From Lithodes maja (taxonomy: Eukaryota > Arthropoda > Malacostraca > Decapoda > Lithodidae), in the NCBI GenBank assembly GCA_037953745.1, contig JBAKBP010000784.1:186001-250000 (forward strand): 64,000 nucleotides of DNA, given 5' to 3'. The translations under genes and the position numbers were made by a program. Position 1 is the stretch's first letter; every line of letters starts with the position of its first letter. The notes under the pieces were generated by a model that saw only the letters and a program-made list of their open reading frames with translations, ran no database searches and was not told the origin of the DNA. Below are positions 9,605-19,581 of this stretch, one piece after another.

Positions 9605-11290
9605 ATGGGAGACGAATCAGATTATACTGAGGGTTCAGGGAATGATGCAGGCTCTGATGGGCAGATGCCAGGGGGGTTAGTAACTAGTGAGGAGGCCGCA
9701 AAGAAGTTTTTGGAGGTGCCTATAACAGCTGATCGACTAGAGGGAATTAGCAAGTATGGTCTACAGTGTTTGGCTTCCCTCATGGGGCTTAAGGTGGCTC
9801 ATGGCATCAAGAAGAACGAATTGAGGGCTTGCGTACTGGGGGCGGCTAGTGAGGTCCAGGGTGGAGAGGGTGCTCGGGGACTTCTGCTCGAGCCCCCCCT
9901 CCACTCTACTCCCATCAGGACCTCTAGGATGCCGGAGTTTAGTACGTTCCCGCAGGCCGATAGCCGCTGGCAGCGTGGTTTAGGATCGCTGGGTGGGCCT
10001 CCAATAGTTGCACCTCCTCCTCAAAGTTTCACTACAGAAATGCTCTTCCAGCTTGAGATGGCTAAGATGCAGGCTGAGCGTGAAGAACGTCTCGAACTCG
10101 CTAAGATAGAGGCTAAGCGACAGGCTGATCTCGAACTCGCTAAGGCTAAACAACAGACTGATCTCGAACTCGCGAGAATAAAAGCCCAGTCGGAGGCTGA
10201 GTCTACCAGGTACCGTGCAGATATCGATCTTGAGAAGACTCGGGTGGAAACGACAGGGCAACGTCTCGGTGGTGGGAATTGTGGGCATGATCAGTCTTTG
10301 TCGCACCTGTTGAAGCTAGTCCCTGTATTTGATGAGTCGGGTGTCACCGAATTTTTCATGAGATTCGAGAAGAAGTGCCAGGAACACCAGTGGCCTGGGG
10401 AGAAGTGGGCAGCCCTTGTTTCCTCTAGACTTGTGGGCAAGGGACTCAGGGCTTATGATGCATTGCCTATAGAGTCGTGTATTATCTATGAGGAACTCAA
10501 GGAGGCTGTCCTGAGAGCATACGAACTACAACCAGAGACGTACAGGTTGAAGTTCCGGGGTGTTACCAAGGGTCGGGAGAGCACCTTTTTGGAACATGCC
10601 CGGGAGCTGTCCGATGCTTTTGGGAATTGGCTGAGGTCGGAGAAAGCTACTACGTTTGACGACATTAAACAGTTGGTGCTTTTAGAGCAGTTTTTCAAAT
10701 GCACGGGCGGCGACCTGACGTTAAACCTGAAAGAAAAGCAACCAAAAACTCTACAGGAGGCAGCTGAGATGGCTGACCTCCGGCTATCACTAATTCGTGG
10801 GTGCGGGTCTGCCCAGCGTAGTGAGGCAGGTAACAAGGGATGTGATGCCCCACCCCCCCGAGTTAGTGATATACCTTATGCAAACAAGTACAAGAGCCAT
10901 GATACCAAGGCTGACCACAAGACTAGCACCGTCCTGTTTAAGAAGGGGCCGGGCCCTTCCCAGTACCAAGGGAAGCCCAAAGGGGAGTTGGAGTGTTATC
11001 ATTGTCATAAAAAGGGGCACTTTGCAAGAGTCTGTCCTAGCAAACCACCTACAGCAGCTGTGTCTTTGGCCTGCAACGTTGGTGTGTCTCCGAAGTCGTC
11101 TGAGTTTGCCCGGGGCAGTTCGTCAGAGGCTGAGGCACAGCCAATGCAGAAGCACCTGGGAGGCTCGAACCCTGCTCGGGATGTTTTTTGCGACCATAAA
11201 GGGCGGGGTTGCGTGATGTGGGCGGGGCGCAAGCATGGAGTAGAGGTCTTGCGTGATACAGGTGCTTCCCAGACTCTGATGAAAACTTGA
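9605..11290 (+). CDS. gag: Gag polyprotein with start of protease
   Basis: The first ATG, at 9605, sits in a strong context (CACCATGG). The protein is about 561 residues. An acidic N-terminus is followed by a charged coiled coil of repeated ELAKIEAKRQADLELAK-type heptads (about residues 145-215). A Gag capsid-like region comes next, then a CCHC zinc knuckle (CYHCHKKGHFARVC, about residues 464-477). The frame ends just after the protease active site DTGASQTLM. The rest of the protease continues in the -1 frame at 11287, which could be programmed frameshifting or a simple deletion; no classical slippery heptamer is evident. Confidence 0.85.
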   Translation: MGDESDYTEGSGNDAGSDGQMPGGLVTSEEAAKKFLEVPITADRLEGISKYGLQCLASLMGLKVAHGIKKNELRACVLGAASEVQGGEGARGLLLEPPLHSTPIRTSRMPEFSTFPQADSRWQRGLGSLGGPPIVAPPPQSFTTEMLFQLEMAKMQAEREERLELAKIEAKRQADLELAKAKQQTDLELARIKAQSEAESTRYRADIDLEKTRVETTGQRLGGGNCGHDQSLSHLLKLVPVFDESGVTEFFMRFEKKCQEHQWPGEKWAALVSSRLVGKGLRAYDALPIESCIIYEELKEAVLRAYELQPETYRLKFRGVTKGRESTFLEHARELSDAFGNWLRSEKATTFDDIKQLVLLEQFFKCTGGDLTLNLKEKQPKTLQEAAEMADLRLSLIRGCGSAQRSEAGNKGCDAPPPRVSDIPYANKYKSHDTKADHKTSTVLFKKGPGPSQYQGKPKGELECYHCHKKGHFARVCPSKPPTAAVSLACNVGVSPKSSEFARGSSSEAEAQPMQKHLGGSNPARDVFCDHKGRGCVMWAGRKHGVEVLRDTGASQTLMKT

Positions 11291-11883
11291 CTGGCTACCC
11301 TATAAACGCGGCTCGGGTGGTAGTGGTGCAGGGTATTAATGCAACTCGGTCATACCCGCTGGTGCGGTTGGAGTTGGAGGTGGATGGTGTGGCACGTGAA
11401 TTGGATGTCGGGATTGTGGAGAAACTGCCAGTGGAGGGCGTCGACCTTCTTCTAAGCAATGACTTTGCAATGCCCGCTTCTGAGGTTCTACCCTTAGTCG
11501 TTGCCGAGAGGCCAGCCGACGTGAGTAGGCAAGAGCAAGAGTGGGTCGAGCGGTGCCAGACACAACCCATGGCGTGTGTTGTCACCCGAGCTTGGGCAGC
11601 TAAAGTGTCACAGCCTAGTCCTCCGTCTTCAGACCAGCGGAGGAACGATCAACAGGAGGAGGCTAAAGCTGGAGTTGGTTTTAAGAGTTTTGACTCGGCG
11701 GCTCTCCTGGGTGATTCAGTATTAGCACCATTACTTAATTCTGGAGTAGCCCCTGGGCCTGTCATCGAGAGTGACGAGGCTGGGCATGACGAGTCTCCAC
11801 GACAGCAACGTTATGTACATCGAGAGAGACAGAGGGAGCAGCCCAGTATCGGGGAAGGTCATGCATTGCTCCGGGGAGCAGTT
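11287..11883 (+). pseudogene. pol: Protease C-terminal part and linker of pol
   Basis: Continues the aspartic protease in the -1 frame relative to gag: VVVVQGINATRSYPL, then LPVEGVDLLLSNDFA, the typical second half with the LLxNDxA strand. A low-complexity linker (residues from about 110) runs into the nested 517-bp element after LLRGAV. The target-site duplication around that insertion shows that this linker was directly joined to the integrase frame before the insertion. Confidence 0.75.
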
Positions 11884-12400
11884 GTTGTTGTTGTTGTTTT
11901 TCCCCAAGCTGCCTGGCCGAACAGCCCCAAGGCCCCGAGCAAGGCCACCATAGCCGAGCGCCCCACAGAACCCTCCCTGCCGACCACAATAAAGCCTGGG
12001 TGACCGAAGCCACTCCATGGCAGGGAGCTGAGGAGGGTGCGGAAACGCCCGGGAAACCAAAGCCCCACCCAGGGCCCTGTGCCCCTCAGCAATTATGAAG
12101 AGAAAGTTGAGGGGCAAAGGAAAGATGTGACGCTTTGGCTTCCAATCTTGGTAGATTAGGAGGTCAATCCACGCAAGAGACGCCGTCACTTGAGATCTAG
12201 AAAATATATAAGTAAAAGGAACAGTCAGAGTAAGCTATGGGTATGGCAGAGATCGCTCAGTTCTCACTCTGATAGACCAGCCCATCACCACATGACTAGA
12301 ACCCAATCCTCTCAGCATCAGCTAGGAAAGGCCCTAGAAAGCCACCTTTGGCGGGGGGATAGCTCCCCTATTTCAACCCCTTTCGGGGTTGGGCACCCGC
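11884..12400 (-). mobile_element. 517-bp SINE-like element nested in pol, 14/15-bp TSD
   Basis: Oriented on the - strand with its 3' (AAC)n tail at 11884. The duplicated site is CTCCGGGGAGCAGTT on the left (11869-11883) and CTCCGGGAGCAGTT on the right (12401-12414). Its 3' end includes GCTGTTCGGCCAGGCAGCTT, shared with the LINE 3' ends at 49460 and 51100 and with two short tails. Other copies are at 38497-38950 (3' end missing), 48533-48610 (3' end only) and 57825-58330. The 5' end is GC-rich with the hairpin AACCCCGAAAGGGGTT. Confidence 0.85.
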
Positions 12401-14089
12401 CTCCGGGAGCAGTTAGATCGCTTGGCACCCTCAGATATACGTCGGTTGCAACTAGAGGACCCTGAGCTCCAAACGTGTGCTAATGGAGCTGTAGAGCTCG
12501 ACGAGGACGGCGATGCACAGCCAGGAGATTTTTTTTATTTAGAAGGCATCCTCTATAGGCGTTTTCAAGACCCTAAACGTAGTTGGCAAGAGGGGTCTGG
12601 AGTAGTGGACCAGTTGGTGCTGCCACGGGAGTGCAGGGATAGCCTACTGAGGTTGGCGCATGACATACCACTGGCAGGACATCTAGGGGTGAGAAAAACG
12701 GTGGCGGCTTTAGAAAAGTTGTTTTGGTGGCCGGGGTTGAAGGGGCAGGTGGTAACCTGGATAGCAATGTGTCATACGTGCCAGAGGGTTGGAAAACCTA
12801 ACCAAACAATTCCGAGAGCCCCGTTGCACCCCATTCCTGTCAGTGGACCGCCCTTCAGTAAGGTCATCATTGATATGGTCGGACCCCTACCCCCTACTAG
12901 TGCCGGTAATAAATTTCTATTAACTATCATGGATGTGGCCACTCGTTATCCTGATGCATATCCAATGAGAAATGGCACGGCGAAAACTGTTGTCCGGAAC
13001 CTGCTCTTGTATTGCTCGCGGTATGGTTACCCGCAAGAGGTGCAATCGGACCAAGGTTCTAGTTTTACATCTAATCTGTTCAAACAAACTATGATTCAGC
13101 ATGGCATCAGCACTGTCGTCTCTTCTGCGTATCACCCGGAGAGTCAAGGGGTGTTGGAGAGGTGGCACGCCACGCTGAAAAGCATGCTTAGATGTTACTG
13201 CGCAGAGAATGGAAAGGATTGGGACCTTGGTCTGCCGTATGTTTTGTTCGCGGCAAGAGAAGTACCTGGAGAGAGTCTCGGTTTCAGTCCGAATGAGCTT
13301 GTTTTCGGGCATCAGGTGAGGGGTCCTCTCCACATGGTGAAGGAGATGTGGGAGGGCACTAGGCATATTGTTCTGCGAGATAAGTTTCAACCTCTTGTTC
13401 CTGAGCGACAAGAGGAGTTGTTTACTAGGCTGTGGCAGTCCGTCCGCATGTTTGTTGCTTCTCCAGGCCTGATGTACGGGGTAGAATCCGACATGGAGGC
13501 TGGAGACAGTGCAAGGCTCAAGTTGGTTCCCTACCGTGTGAATCCTGCTCGACAGCCTGTTGTGAAGGCGGAGCTGGACGGCGTGTGGAGAGGGGGTCTG
13601 AGGGATGAGGGATATCGTGAGTGGTCGTTGCCAGTGGCTTTGCAACCTGAGTTTGGTGGCAGAGTCCGTGTGTATGTTGATTGCAAGAGTGTGGAAGCAT
13701 TATCCCTGACGGACGCCTATCCATTACCCAGAGTTGACGACACCATAGACCGCTTCGGGGCTGCCTCGCTCATCACGATGGTAGAACTAGTGAAGGGTTA
13801 TTGGCAGGCCCCGTTGCCGGAAAGAGCGAAGAGAAGTGCCAGTCTTGCGATGAACTGGGCAGTTTATCAGTGTCAGGTGTTGTTGTGCTACCGGAACACA
13901 AGTTGGATGTGTGGCATGCTAAGGGCACTGATAATGTTTTGGCTTTGTTTGCAGGAGAACCCTCGCTGTTCAGTCAGTGTCTGTCGTGGGTGGAGGATCC
14001 GGGGTAGGCTACCACAGTATGTTGGTATAGCCTCCTGTCTTGGCTCGCGGTGTATTTTTGCGCTGGTGCTTGTTGGCTCGCATGTGTAG
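12401..14089 (+). pseudogene. pol: Integrase followed by truncated RT and RNase H end
   Basis: The frame opens LREQLDRLAPSDIRR and continues into an HHCC integrase finger (LAHDIPLAGHLGVRK then CHTCQRVG). The DDE core follows: IIDMVGPL, VQSDQGSSFTS and HPESQGVLERWHATLK. Without a frame break comes an RT N-terminus (PYRVNP, REWSLPVALQPE, DAYPLPRVDDTIDR, VKGYWQAPL). The expected catalytic Asp before VKGYWQ is Glu (MVELVKGYWQ). The rest of RT and most of RNase H are missing. Another frame keeps an RNase H-like end (LPEHKLDVWHAKGTDNVLAL, about 13890-13950). Domain order is protease-integrase-RT, unlike standard Gypsy. Confidence 0.85.
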
Positions 14090-14505
14090 CATCAGCGTAG
14101 GGTCGCAGGGCAGGAGTTGTTGGCTTTGATTAGAAGAAAATTAGGCTACATCTATAGTAGCCGCCAAAAACAACATTAAAATAAAAATAAAATAGTGAAA
14201 AATTAAATAAAAAACTCTTTCTTTTTAATAATTAATTTTAAGATAATATTGTAGCTGAGTACTGAGTGCAGATGATTTTCCCTCTGTAGGCTGTGCTTCT
14301 TAAAGCTCGCTCTGGGAGCACAATGTTATGAATTAATGTATTATATTTGGGAAAGGTGATAAGATTTTTTTTATATGAAAATGTATTTTTTTTTTTTAGG
14401 AGACTGAGCTTGCATTCCATGAGTGGCAGAGTGGTTAGGAGTGGCAGATTTTAGCGACATTCTGCCTGTTCAGATATGGGCTCATGGTTGAGTGTCCCAT
14501 ATCTT
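14090..14505 (+). other. 3' untranslated region of the LTR element
   Basis: AT-rich, with no ORF. It contains poly-A/poly-T runs near 14170-14220 and 14365-14400, and leads to the polypurine tract. Confidence 0.5.
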
Positions 14506-14513
14506 GGGGGGGG
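14506..14513 (+). promoter_or_regulatory. Polypurine tract
   Basis: A run of Gs immediately precedes the TGTGACG start of the 3' LTR, in the position where plus-strand DNA synthesis is primed. Confidence 0.75.
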
Positions 14514-16224
14514 TGTGACGCCTCCCGGAGTTAGCAGAATGGCGTGGGGCATTGCAGCTCGCTAGCGCTCGCCAGGATGGGGGAATAGGCTACAGTTGTC
14601 CTAGAATGATCTGCTTTATTTCATTAGTGTCGTGTTGCCACAGACAGTCTAGAAGTGGTCTTTGTTTTGGTCTGTGGCTGCGCCTTATATTTTATATTCG
14701 CTATAATATAAATGTTGCTTGTGTGGGAGGCGAGCGAGAGTGTGAAGGAGTACACCCAGCAGCGTGGTGAGCTATGACACGGCTCGCTTGGGCGCTGACG
14801 GCGTTGGCGGCCGGGTGGTCAACTAGTCCCTTCCCGTCGCTGCCTCGTGTTTTTTACCAGCTCAGAGCTTGCCTGACATGCGTATCACCTACATCCTTTG
14901 CAATTCTGTCCCCCATACTCGCTACTTTGCATACTATTTCTCTCTCTCGACTTCTCCTTTCTCATTCTCTAATCTTTATTAAACTCAACATCCCTTCTCG
15001 TTTCAGCATAGACGTTCACCGTCGACCAGTTGTATTGTACGCGAAGCTCTCAGATATTTCCATGTATTAGGTTAAGGAGGTATTATGCTTTATTGAGGTT
15101 TAGAGAGACGGACTTTTCCGTATGTGTCCTCTCTCGGGAAGGTTGTAGACCGGTATATGTCTCCCTTGCAAGGTGTTGAGTGATTCTTCTTGGTTATCTA
15201 AAGCTAGACTAGGGGTAAGGTTACTGTGTCGTTGTCTCCGATGTGTGCAGTGTTAGCTAAGCTCTGCATGACATCGACAGGTACTGTGGGAGCCTAAGTT
15301 GTCTTCAGGTTGGTTTACTTTGCGAGCACAGCGCTGTGGTGTGAAAGGGCCATAGCCTATCCCTCACAACATAGTGCTGCCTCTTTGTGTTGACTTCTGA
15401 GGGATCGCCAGGATAGAGCTAGGTACTAGAGACCTAGATTTATCAAGAGAGCATCCCCGTCATATAATGTAATCTTCATTATGCCACCCTCGGACGTTAG
15501 GCTACGAGCCGCATGCTCGCCCATTGTTGCCCTGCCTTGATACCCCAGCTAGACTTTATTAACTGAGCAGACACTGGTTAGAGATAAGCCCCATTATTAT
15601 ATGTATGCAGCATTATTATTCACTGCACCTTTGAGCCGAGGTTGTTGTTGAGTTGCACAACCCGAGTAGGCTGTTGCGTTGTGTCACAAAGCATTTCTTT
15701 AGTTGTCGAGCATTACTACCTTTGCGCAGCCTTTATTATTCGCCTGCCTATTATTACTATAATCTGATTTATTTTGTCCTAGCATTTATTGTGACCCGTA
15801 TTCTGCATTATAATTGTTCAAGATTCTTTACGAACATCTTCCCAGCATCAGACTTATTTCAGAAGTTTCCAGTTGATGTTGCAGGACTAGCATTGCACTT
15901 TCTTTAATACAGGAGTGCCAGTTATTTGAGTATCTACCGTAACGTTAATTAATCACGTTAACTATCTTTTCTTTGTGTAACATAATCGAGTAATCTTTTA
16001 CTGTTTGAGAATAGGCTGTTTCATTGAGCGTCAGCCTAGTGTGTGTGCACCAGTTACCGAGTCATAGGATACCTCGTTGTCCAGGCACGACTCAGGGCGG
16101 TAATGGTGTTTTGTTTTCCAGTGTTTAAGGCAGGGGTTGGATCTAGTGTTACCGTTGTTGCTTTTTGCCATTATCTAGTCCAATGTTGAAGAGCCCTGTG
16201 TCTTTGAGAACTTGGATCGTAACA
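14514..16224 (+). repeat. 3' LTR
   Basis: A 1711-bp partner of the 5' LTR with the same TGTGACG...GTAACA ends and few differences over its length, indicating a fairly recent insertion. CCAG follows at 16225-16228, matching the four bases before the 5' LTR. Confidence 0.9.
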
Positions 16225-16370
16225 CCAGATTAGTATTAACTTCTTGGGATCAAAGGAGAAAAATGTATATTTATTTTCCCTATCATTCCCACAGATCCTT
16301 CCTAAGCAGAGAAATCGAATAATTGTACCCAGAATAAAAGGAAAATGACGCCATCGCACAGAAGGGTTAA

Positions 16371-16578
16371 CCCTTTGAAGCTCTGACACGTGTTAGCTGT
16401 TTATTTTGGCTATCATTAGACGATTTTATGCAGCTTAGGAAGTATCTGTGGGTATTAAAAGGCTAAATACTATCTCAATCAACCCTTTGACTTCCATATA
16501 CCATTACTAATCTGAATAAAATCGTCTAATAGTAGCCAGAAACAGAACCGAACAAACGCGTATTGGAGCTTGAAAGGG
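16371..16578. mobile_element. Palindromic TTAA MITE, family A copy 1
   Basis: TTAA at 16367-16370 and 16579-16582. The 208-bp element folds on itself: GGCTATCATTAGACGATTTT in the left half is matched by AAAATCGTCTAATAGTAGCC in the right half. No coding capacity. Half copies lie immediately to the left (16230-16366). Confidence 0.8.
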
Positions 16579-16582
16579 TTAA

Positions 16583-16924
16583 TTTCAGAACAATAGTCTT
16601 TGGTTTTCCTTATAGCTCAAGGTAAATATCCATGTCCACCACAGCTTGATTTCCCAGATACTAGGCTACACATATATTGTTAAAGTAAAATATGTTAATT
16701 ATGAAAACTCTCCATATGCCTAACCCACTTGAATAACCCTTGGTCTGTTCTCTCCAGTAAGCTGCATGATGCATCTATCTTCACACTTCTCTCTCACTGT
16801 AGGAATAGGTTTTTACATCATACCCGAAAGAGGATTTATGGAGCTCCGATCTTACTCTCAACCATCTGAACAATTTTACCAACACACCTAAACTTCGTTA
16901 GATGCGGGAATAGCCTCCCGAAAA
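16583..16924. other. Non-coding stretch, nothing recognised
   Basis: AT-rich. No supported ORF or repeat boundary between the family A MITE and the SINE head at 16925. Confidence 0.3.
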
Positions 16925-17025
16925 TATCAAGCCCTGGCGGGGGCTTGAACTCGGGACCCTTGGGTTGTGAGGCAAACACTTTACCAGTTAGACCAATAGA
17001 GATATCCCACTTGGCCTGGTCGGCT
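16925..17025 (-). repeat. tRNA-derived SINE head (- strand)
   Basis: On the - strand an A-box-like TGGTCTAACTGGTAAAG and a B-box-like GAGTTCAAGCC lie at tRNA spacing, with TTTGCCTCACAACCC between. It resembles tRNA-Val. An element body rather than a mature 3' end follows, so it is read as a SINE head. Confidence 0.5.
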
Positions 17026-17466
17026 CAAGGTATTTCCGCATCCGGTTCTGCTTAGGCTAACCTATTTTCACTGACTTTACACTATCACTTCTCAATCTGT
17101 GATACCACCTTTTACTAATTACTGTTATCAAACATTAAGTTTCCAGCACTCCTATGTAGCTTTATTTCATTATTTTATTTCGAAAAGCCAGGAGACTATT
17201 TTTTCGAAGCTAAATTTAGCAACATCGACAATGAGGCAATGTTCCGGGTGAGCCTGTAACTTGGAAGAAACCAGGGATCTGAGTGGGCATTTCCTCAGTT
17301 AGAAGGAAGTCTGGGAAGGCGTTTTGTCAGCCTGGGGGACAAACTAATATGCACTGCCTGAAAATGGCAAAAAAACTAGCAAAATCCAACAATAATTATT
17401 AACCCTATTAGGTGCAGAGCGGGCCAATTTAGAATCTCCCAGTTTTACTCTATTAGCTTGGATATT
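17026..17466. other. Repeat-derived non-coding DNA
   Basis: 17195-17360 holds degraded copies of the repeat also seen at 18440-18640 (CGAAGCTAAATTTAGCAACA and similar). No ORF. Ends at the TTAA site at 17467. Confidence 0.35.
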
Positions 17467-17470
17467 TTAA

Positions 17471-18392
17471 CCCTCTCCGACATATGACGCGATTTGAGCC
17501 TATGGGGGATACTTTAAAGCCTTTATTACCATCAGGGGTATTTAGAAACCTTTAGTTTAGTTATGTGAACCTCTGCCATTGTCTTTGAGTTAGCTGTGGG
17601 CAGAAAACTAATTTTGGAGAGTTAATTATAAGAGTGAGAGAACTCTATTTCTTATTGCTAATCTGGCAACCTCTAAAGCCCGGTTCACACTAGCAGTTTT
17701 TCCTACCGTTTTACTGTACGTATAAAAAATTGTGACGTCAGAGTGACGTCACTTACAGACATGCGGCGTGTACGTATTGTGAACCGGACAGCCGTTTACC
17801 AAAATGCGTACCACTCAAAAAGATGGTTTCGATTTATATTTTTGGTGTACGTACATACGTATATTGAACATTGAAGTGAAATGTGTGTAATATTTTTCTG
17901 CCAATTTACATTACATTATAGTTAATATCGCATCACAATATATGCTATATGGATAATTTTAATGGCAAGGCAAATATTAAGGCAGTTTAATATGTTAACC
18001 TATTGATCGTGTACCTGGCAGCCGATGCGGCACCACCAAAGTTAACACGTTGTACTGCTTAGCGCGCCTCCAGATAGAGACAATGTATATTCCTGTTAAT
18101 ATGCATTGAATTACGGTGGTGGTTCATCTTCGTTCCAAATAAAGAAAAAAAAACACCAAGAAAGATAGTTTCTCAGTCCATGTTGACGATCGTCTAGTAG
18201 GTGTTTACCGTACGCCAGAGAAGTACGTGTCCCACCCCAGAGTCTGGCTCACGCTCTGGAATGTGGTACGCATTTAATTTCAACTTCCCTTCTCCACGTC
18301 CGTTTTTTGTATGTGACGTCACAGGCCCATAAACGGATCCCCCAACAGACGGCTAGTGTGAACCGGGCTTAAGTCATAAATGTGTGAAAGGG
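17471..18392 (+). mobile_element. TTAA MITE, family B, carrying a second MITE
   Basis: TTAA at 17467-17470 and 18393-18396. The ends are CCCTCTCCGACATATGACGC and, inverted, CCCTTTCACACATTTATGAC. Related copies are at 19136-19362 and 23012-24299. In this copy the sequence after CAACCTCT is interrupted by a 693-bp element. Comparison with the 23-kb copy gives the empty site. Confidence 0.8.
17677..18369. mobile_element. Harbinger-like MITE nested in family B
   Basis: Terminal inverted repeats AGCCCGGTTCACACTAGC / GCTAGTGTGAACCGGGCT are flanked by TAA on both sides (17674-17676, 18370-18372). A 3-bp TWA duplication is characteristic of PIF/Harbinger. The 693-bp interior has no transposase. Several TACGTA-type palindromes lie near the left end (17700-17870). 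Confidence 0.75.
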
Positions 18393-18396
18393 TTAA

Positions 18397-18832
18397 GACG
18401 TTTCATCTCATTAGTTTGGCGATTATATGATGCTTCAACCCAATAAGGTGTCGATTTTTCCTGGGCGAGCGTTAGCGAGCCTGCAATTTGGAAGAAACCG
18501 GCCTTTGGCCGGTAAATTTCTCTGCCGAAAAATGTACACATTTAGCTTGAAGGGGGTCTGGGGGACGTTCTTTTAAGTTTGAAGGGGATTTGGAGAGGCG
18601 TTTTTCCAAGTCTCGGGGTAAACTAAAAACACATTGTTCGAAAATGGCAAAAACAATTAAAACCCTCTATAATAATAAAATAAAATACCATAATGACCTC
18701 CAAGATGTTGCACCAGATAGTGTTAATAAGCAGCATATCAAAATAACCCTCAAGAGGTCGGATCATATAGTGTTAAACGAATCTCTGAAATACAAATCTC
18801 GGGGAAATTGAAAACAATAATAATAATAATAA
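18397..18832. other. Degraded palindromic repeats
   Basis: Contains CGAGCGTTAGCGAGCC and CCGGCCTTTGGCCGG, words shared with the repeats at 19.8 and 20.1 kb. Ends with an (AAT)n run. The short open frame at 18590-18811 falls across repeat sequence and is not supported as a gene. Confidence 0.4.
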
Positions 18833-19039
18833 CCCTTTCAAGATACGATGATGCATTTCTGTTCGGGTTTCTGACAATAACTATGTGATTTTTATTCGGA
18901 TTAGGAAGGGTGTATGGAAGTCAGAAGGTTGATTGAGATAGTCTTGACCCCTTTATTTGCCACAGATCCTTCCTAAGCTGTATAAAATCGTCCACAGATA
19001 GCCAGAATAAACTGAAAATGCAGCATGATCCTCAAAGGG
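18833..19039. mobile_element. Palindromic TTAA MITE, family A copy 2
   Basis: Begins AACCCTTTCAAG and ends CTCAAAGGG before TTAA at 19040. The inner halves are inverted: GAAGGGTGTATGGAAGTC against CCACAGATCCTTCCTAAGC, with AAAATCGTC and GATAGCCAGAATAAA. Confidence 0.7.
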
Positions 19040-19135
19040 TTAATAAGGATAGGCCTATTCAGATCAGCCCGAGAGAGCTTCCAAATAACAATATCTGGTG
19101 CAACGTCTTGGAGGTTATTATGCTATTTTCTTTAA

Positions 19136-19362
19136 CCCTCTCACGACCATATGACACAGAGGTTGCCAGATTAGCAATAATAAATAGAGTTCTCTCACTC
19201 TTATAATTACCTCTCCAAAATTAGTTTTCTGCCCACAGCTAACTCAAATACAACTGCAGAGGTTAAAGTAACTAAACTAAAGGTTTCTAAATACCCCTGA
19301 TGGTAACAAAGGCTTTAAAGTATCCCTAGTAGGCTCAAAATTGCGTCACATGCGTGAAAGGG
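19136..19362 (-). mobile_element. TTAA MITE, family B, uninterrupted copy
   Basis: A 227-bp copy flanked by TTAA (19132-19135 and 19363-19366). It matches the 17.5-kb and 23-kb copies throughout (GAGGTTGCCAGATTAGCAAT, TTAGTTTTCTGCCCACAGC). Non-coding. Confidence 0.8.
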
Positions 19363-19383
19363 TTAAGGCCGGTAGGGAGTTAA

Positions 19384-19577
19384 CCCCTTCTGTACCGGCG
19401 ATGTCTTTTCCATTTTATTCTAGTTATATTTCAGTTTAAGAAGGATCTGTGGAAGTAAAAAGGGTTAAATGAGATAGTTGGAAGCCTCTTAATTGCTGGA
19501 GGGCCTTTTAATACTGAATACAATAGTCTAATAGTCGCCATAATAAAGTTAAAAGAACAATGCCGGTACAGAAGGGG
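19384..19577. mobile_element. Palindromic TTAA MITE, family A copy 3
   Basis: TTAA at 19380-19383 and 19578-19581. The perfect ends CCCCTTCTGTACCGGC and GCCGGTACAGAAGGGG make this the cleanest copy (194 bp). Confidence 0.85.
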
Positions 19578-19581
19578 TTAA

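Larger units (their letters stand above)
7676..16224 (+). mobile_element. Complete LTR retrotransposon, Ty3/Gypsy-like
   Basis: Two LTRs of about 1.7 kb start TGTGACGCCTCCCGG and end GGATCGTAACA. They flank a gag frame and a degraded pol. CCAG precedes the 5' LTR and follows the 3' LTR, giving a candidate 4-bp target duplication. A primer-binding site follows the 5' LTR and a run of Gs precedes the 3' LTR. Pol is protease-integrase-RT-RNase H, with most of RT and RNase H deleted and a 517-bp element nested after the protease. It is non-autonomous now. Confidence 0.9.

Noticed and set aside
9980..10306. Leu/Ser-rich - strand frame opposite gag
   Set aside because: Antisense shadow of the gag coiled-coil repeat.
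11731..12189. 152-codon frame repeated at 38470 and 57762
   Set aside because: It lies on the 517-bp SINE-like repeat and reads through its AAC tail as poly-Asn; similarity between copies reflects the repeat, not a protein.
12340..12400. HDV-like self-cleaving ribozyme at the 5' end of the 517-bp element
   Set aside because: GGCGGG can pair with CCCGCC and hairpins exist, but the nested double pseudoknot and the conserved catalytic strand could not be fitted.
12920..13645. 241-codon - strand frame
   Set aside because: Antisense shadow of the integrase gene.
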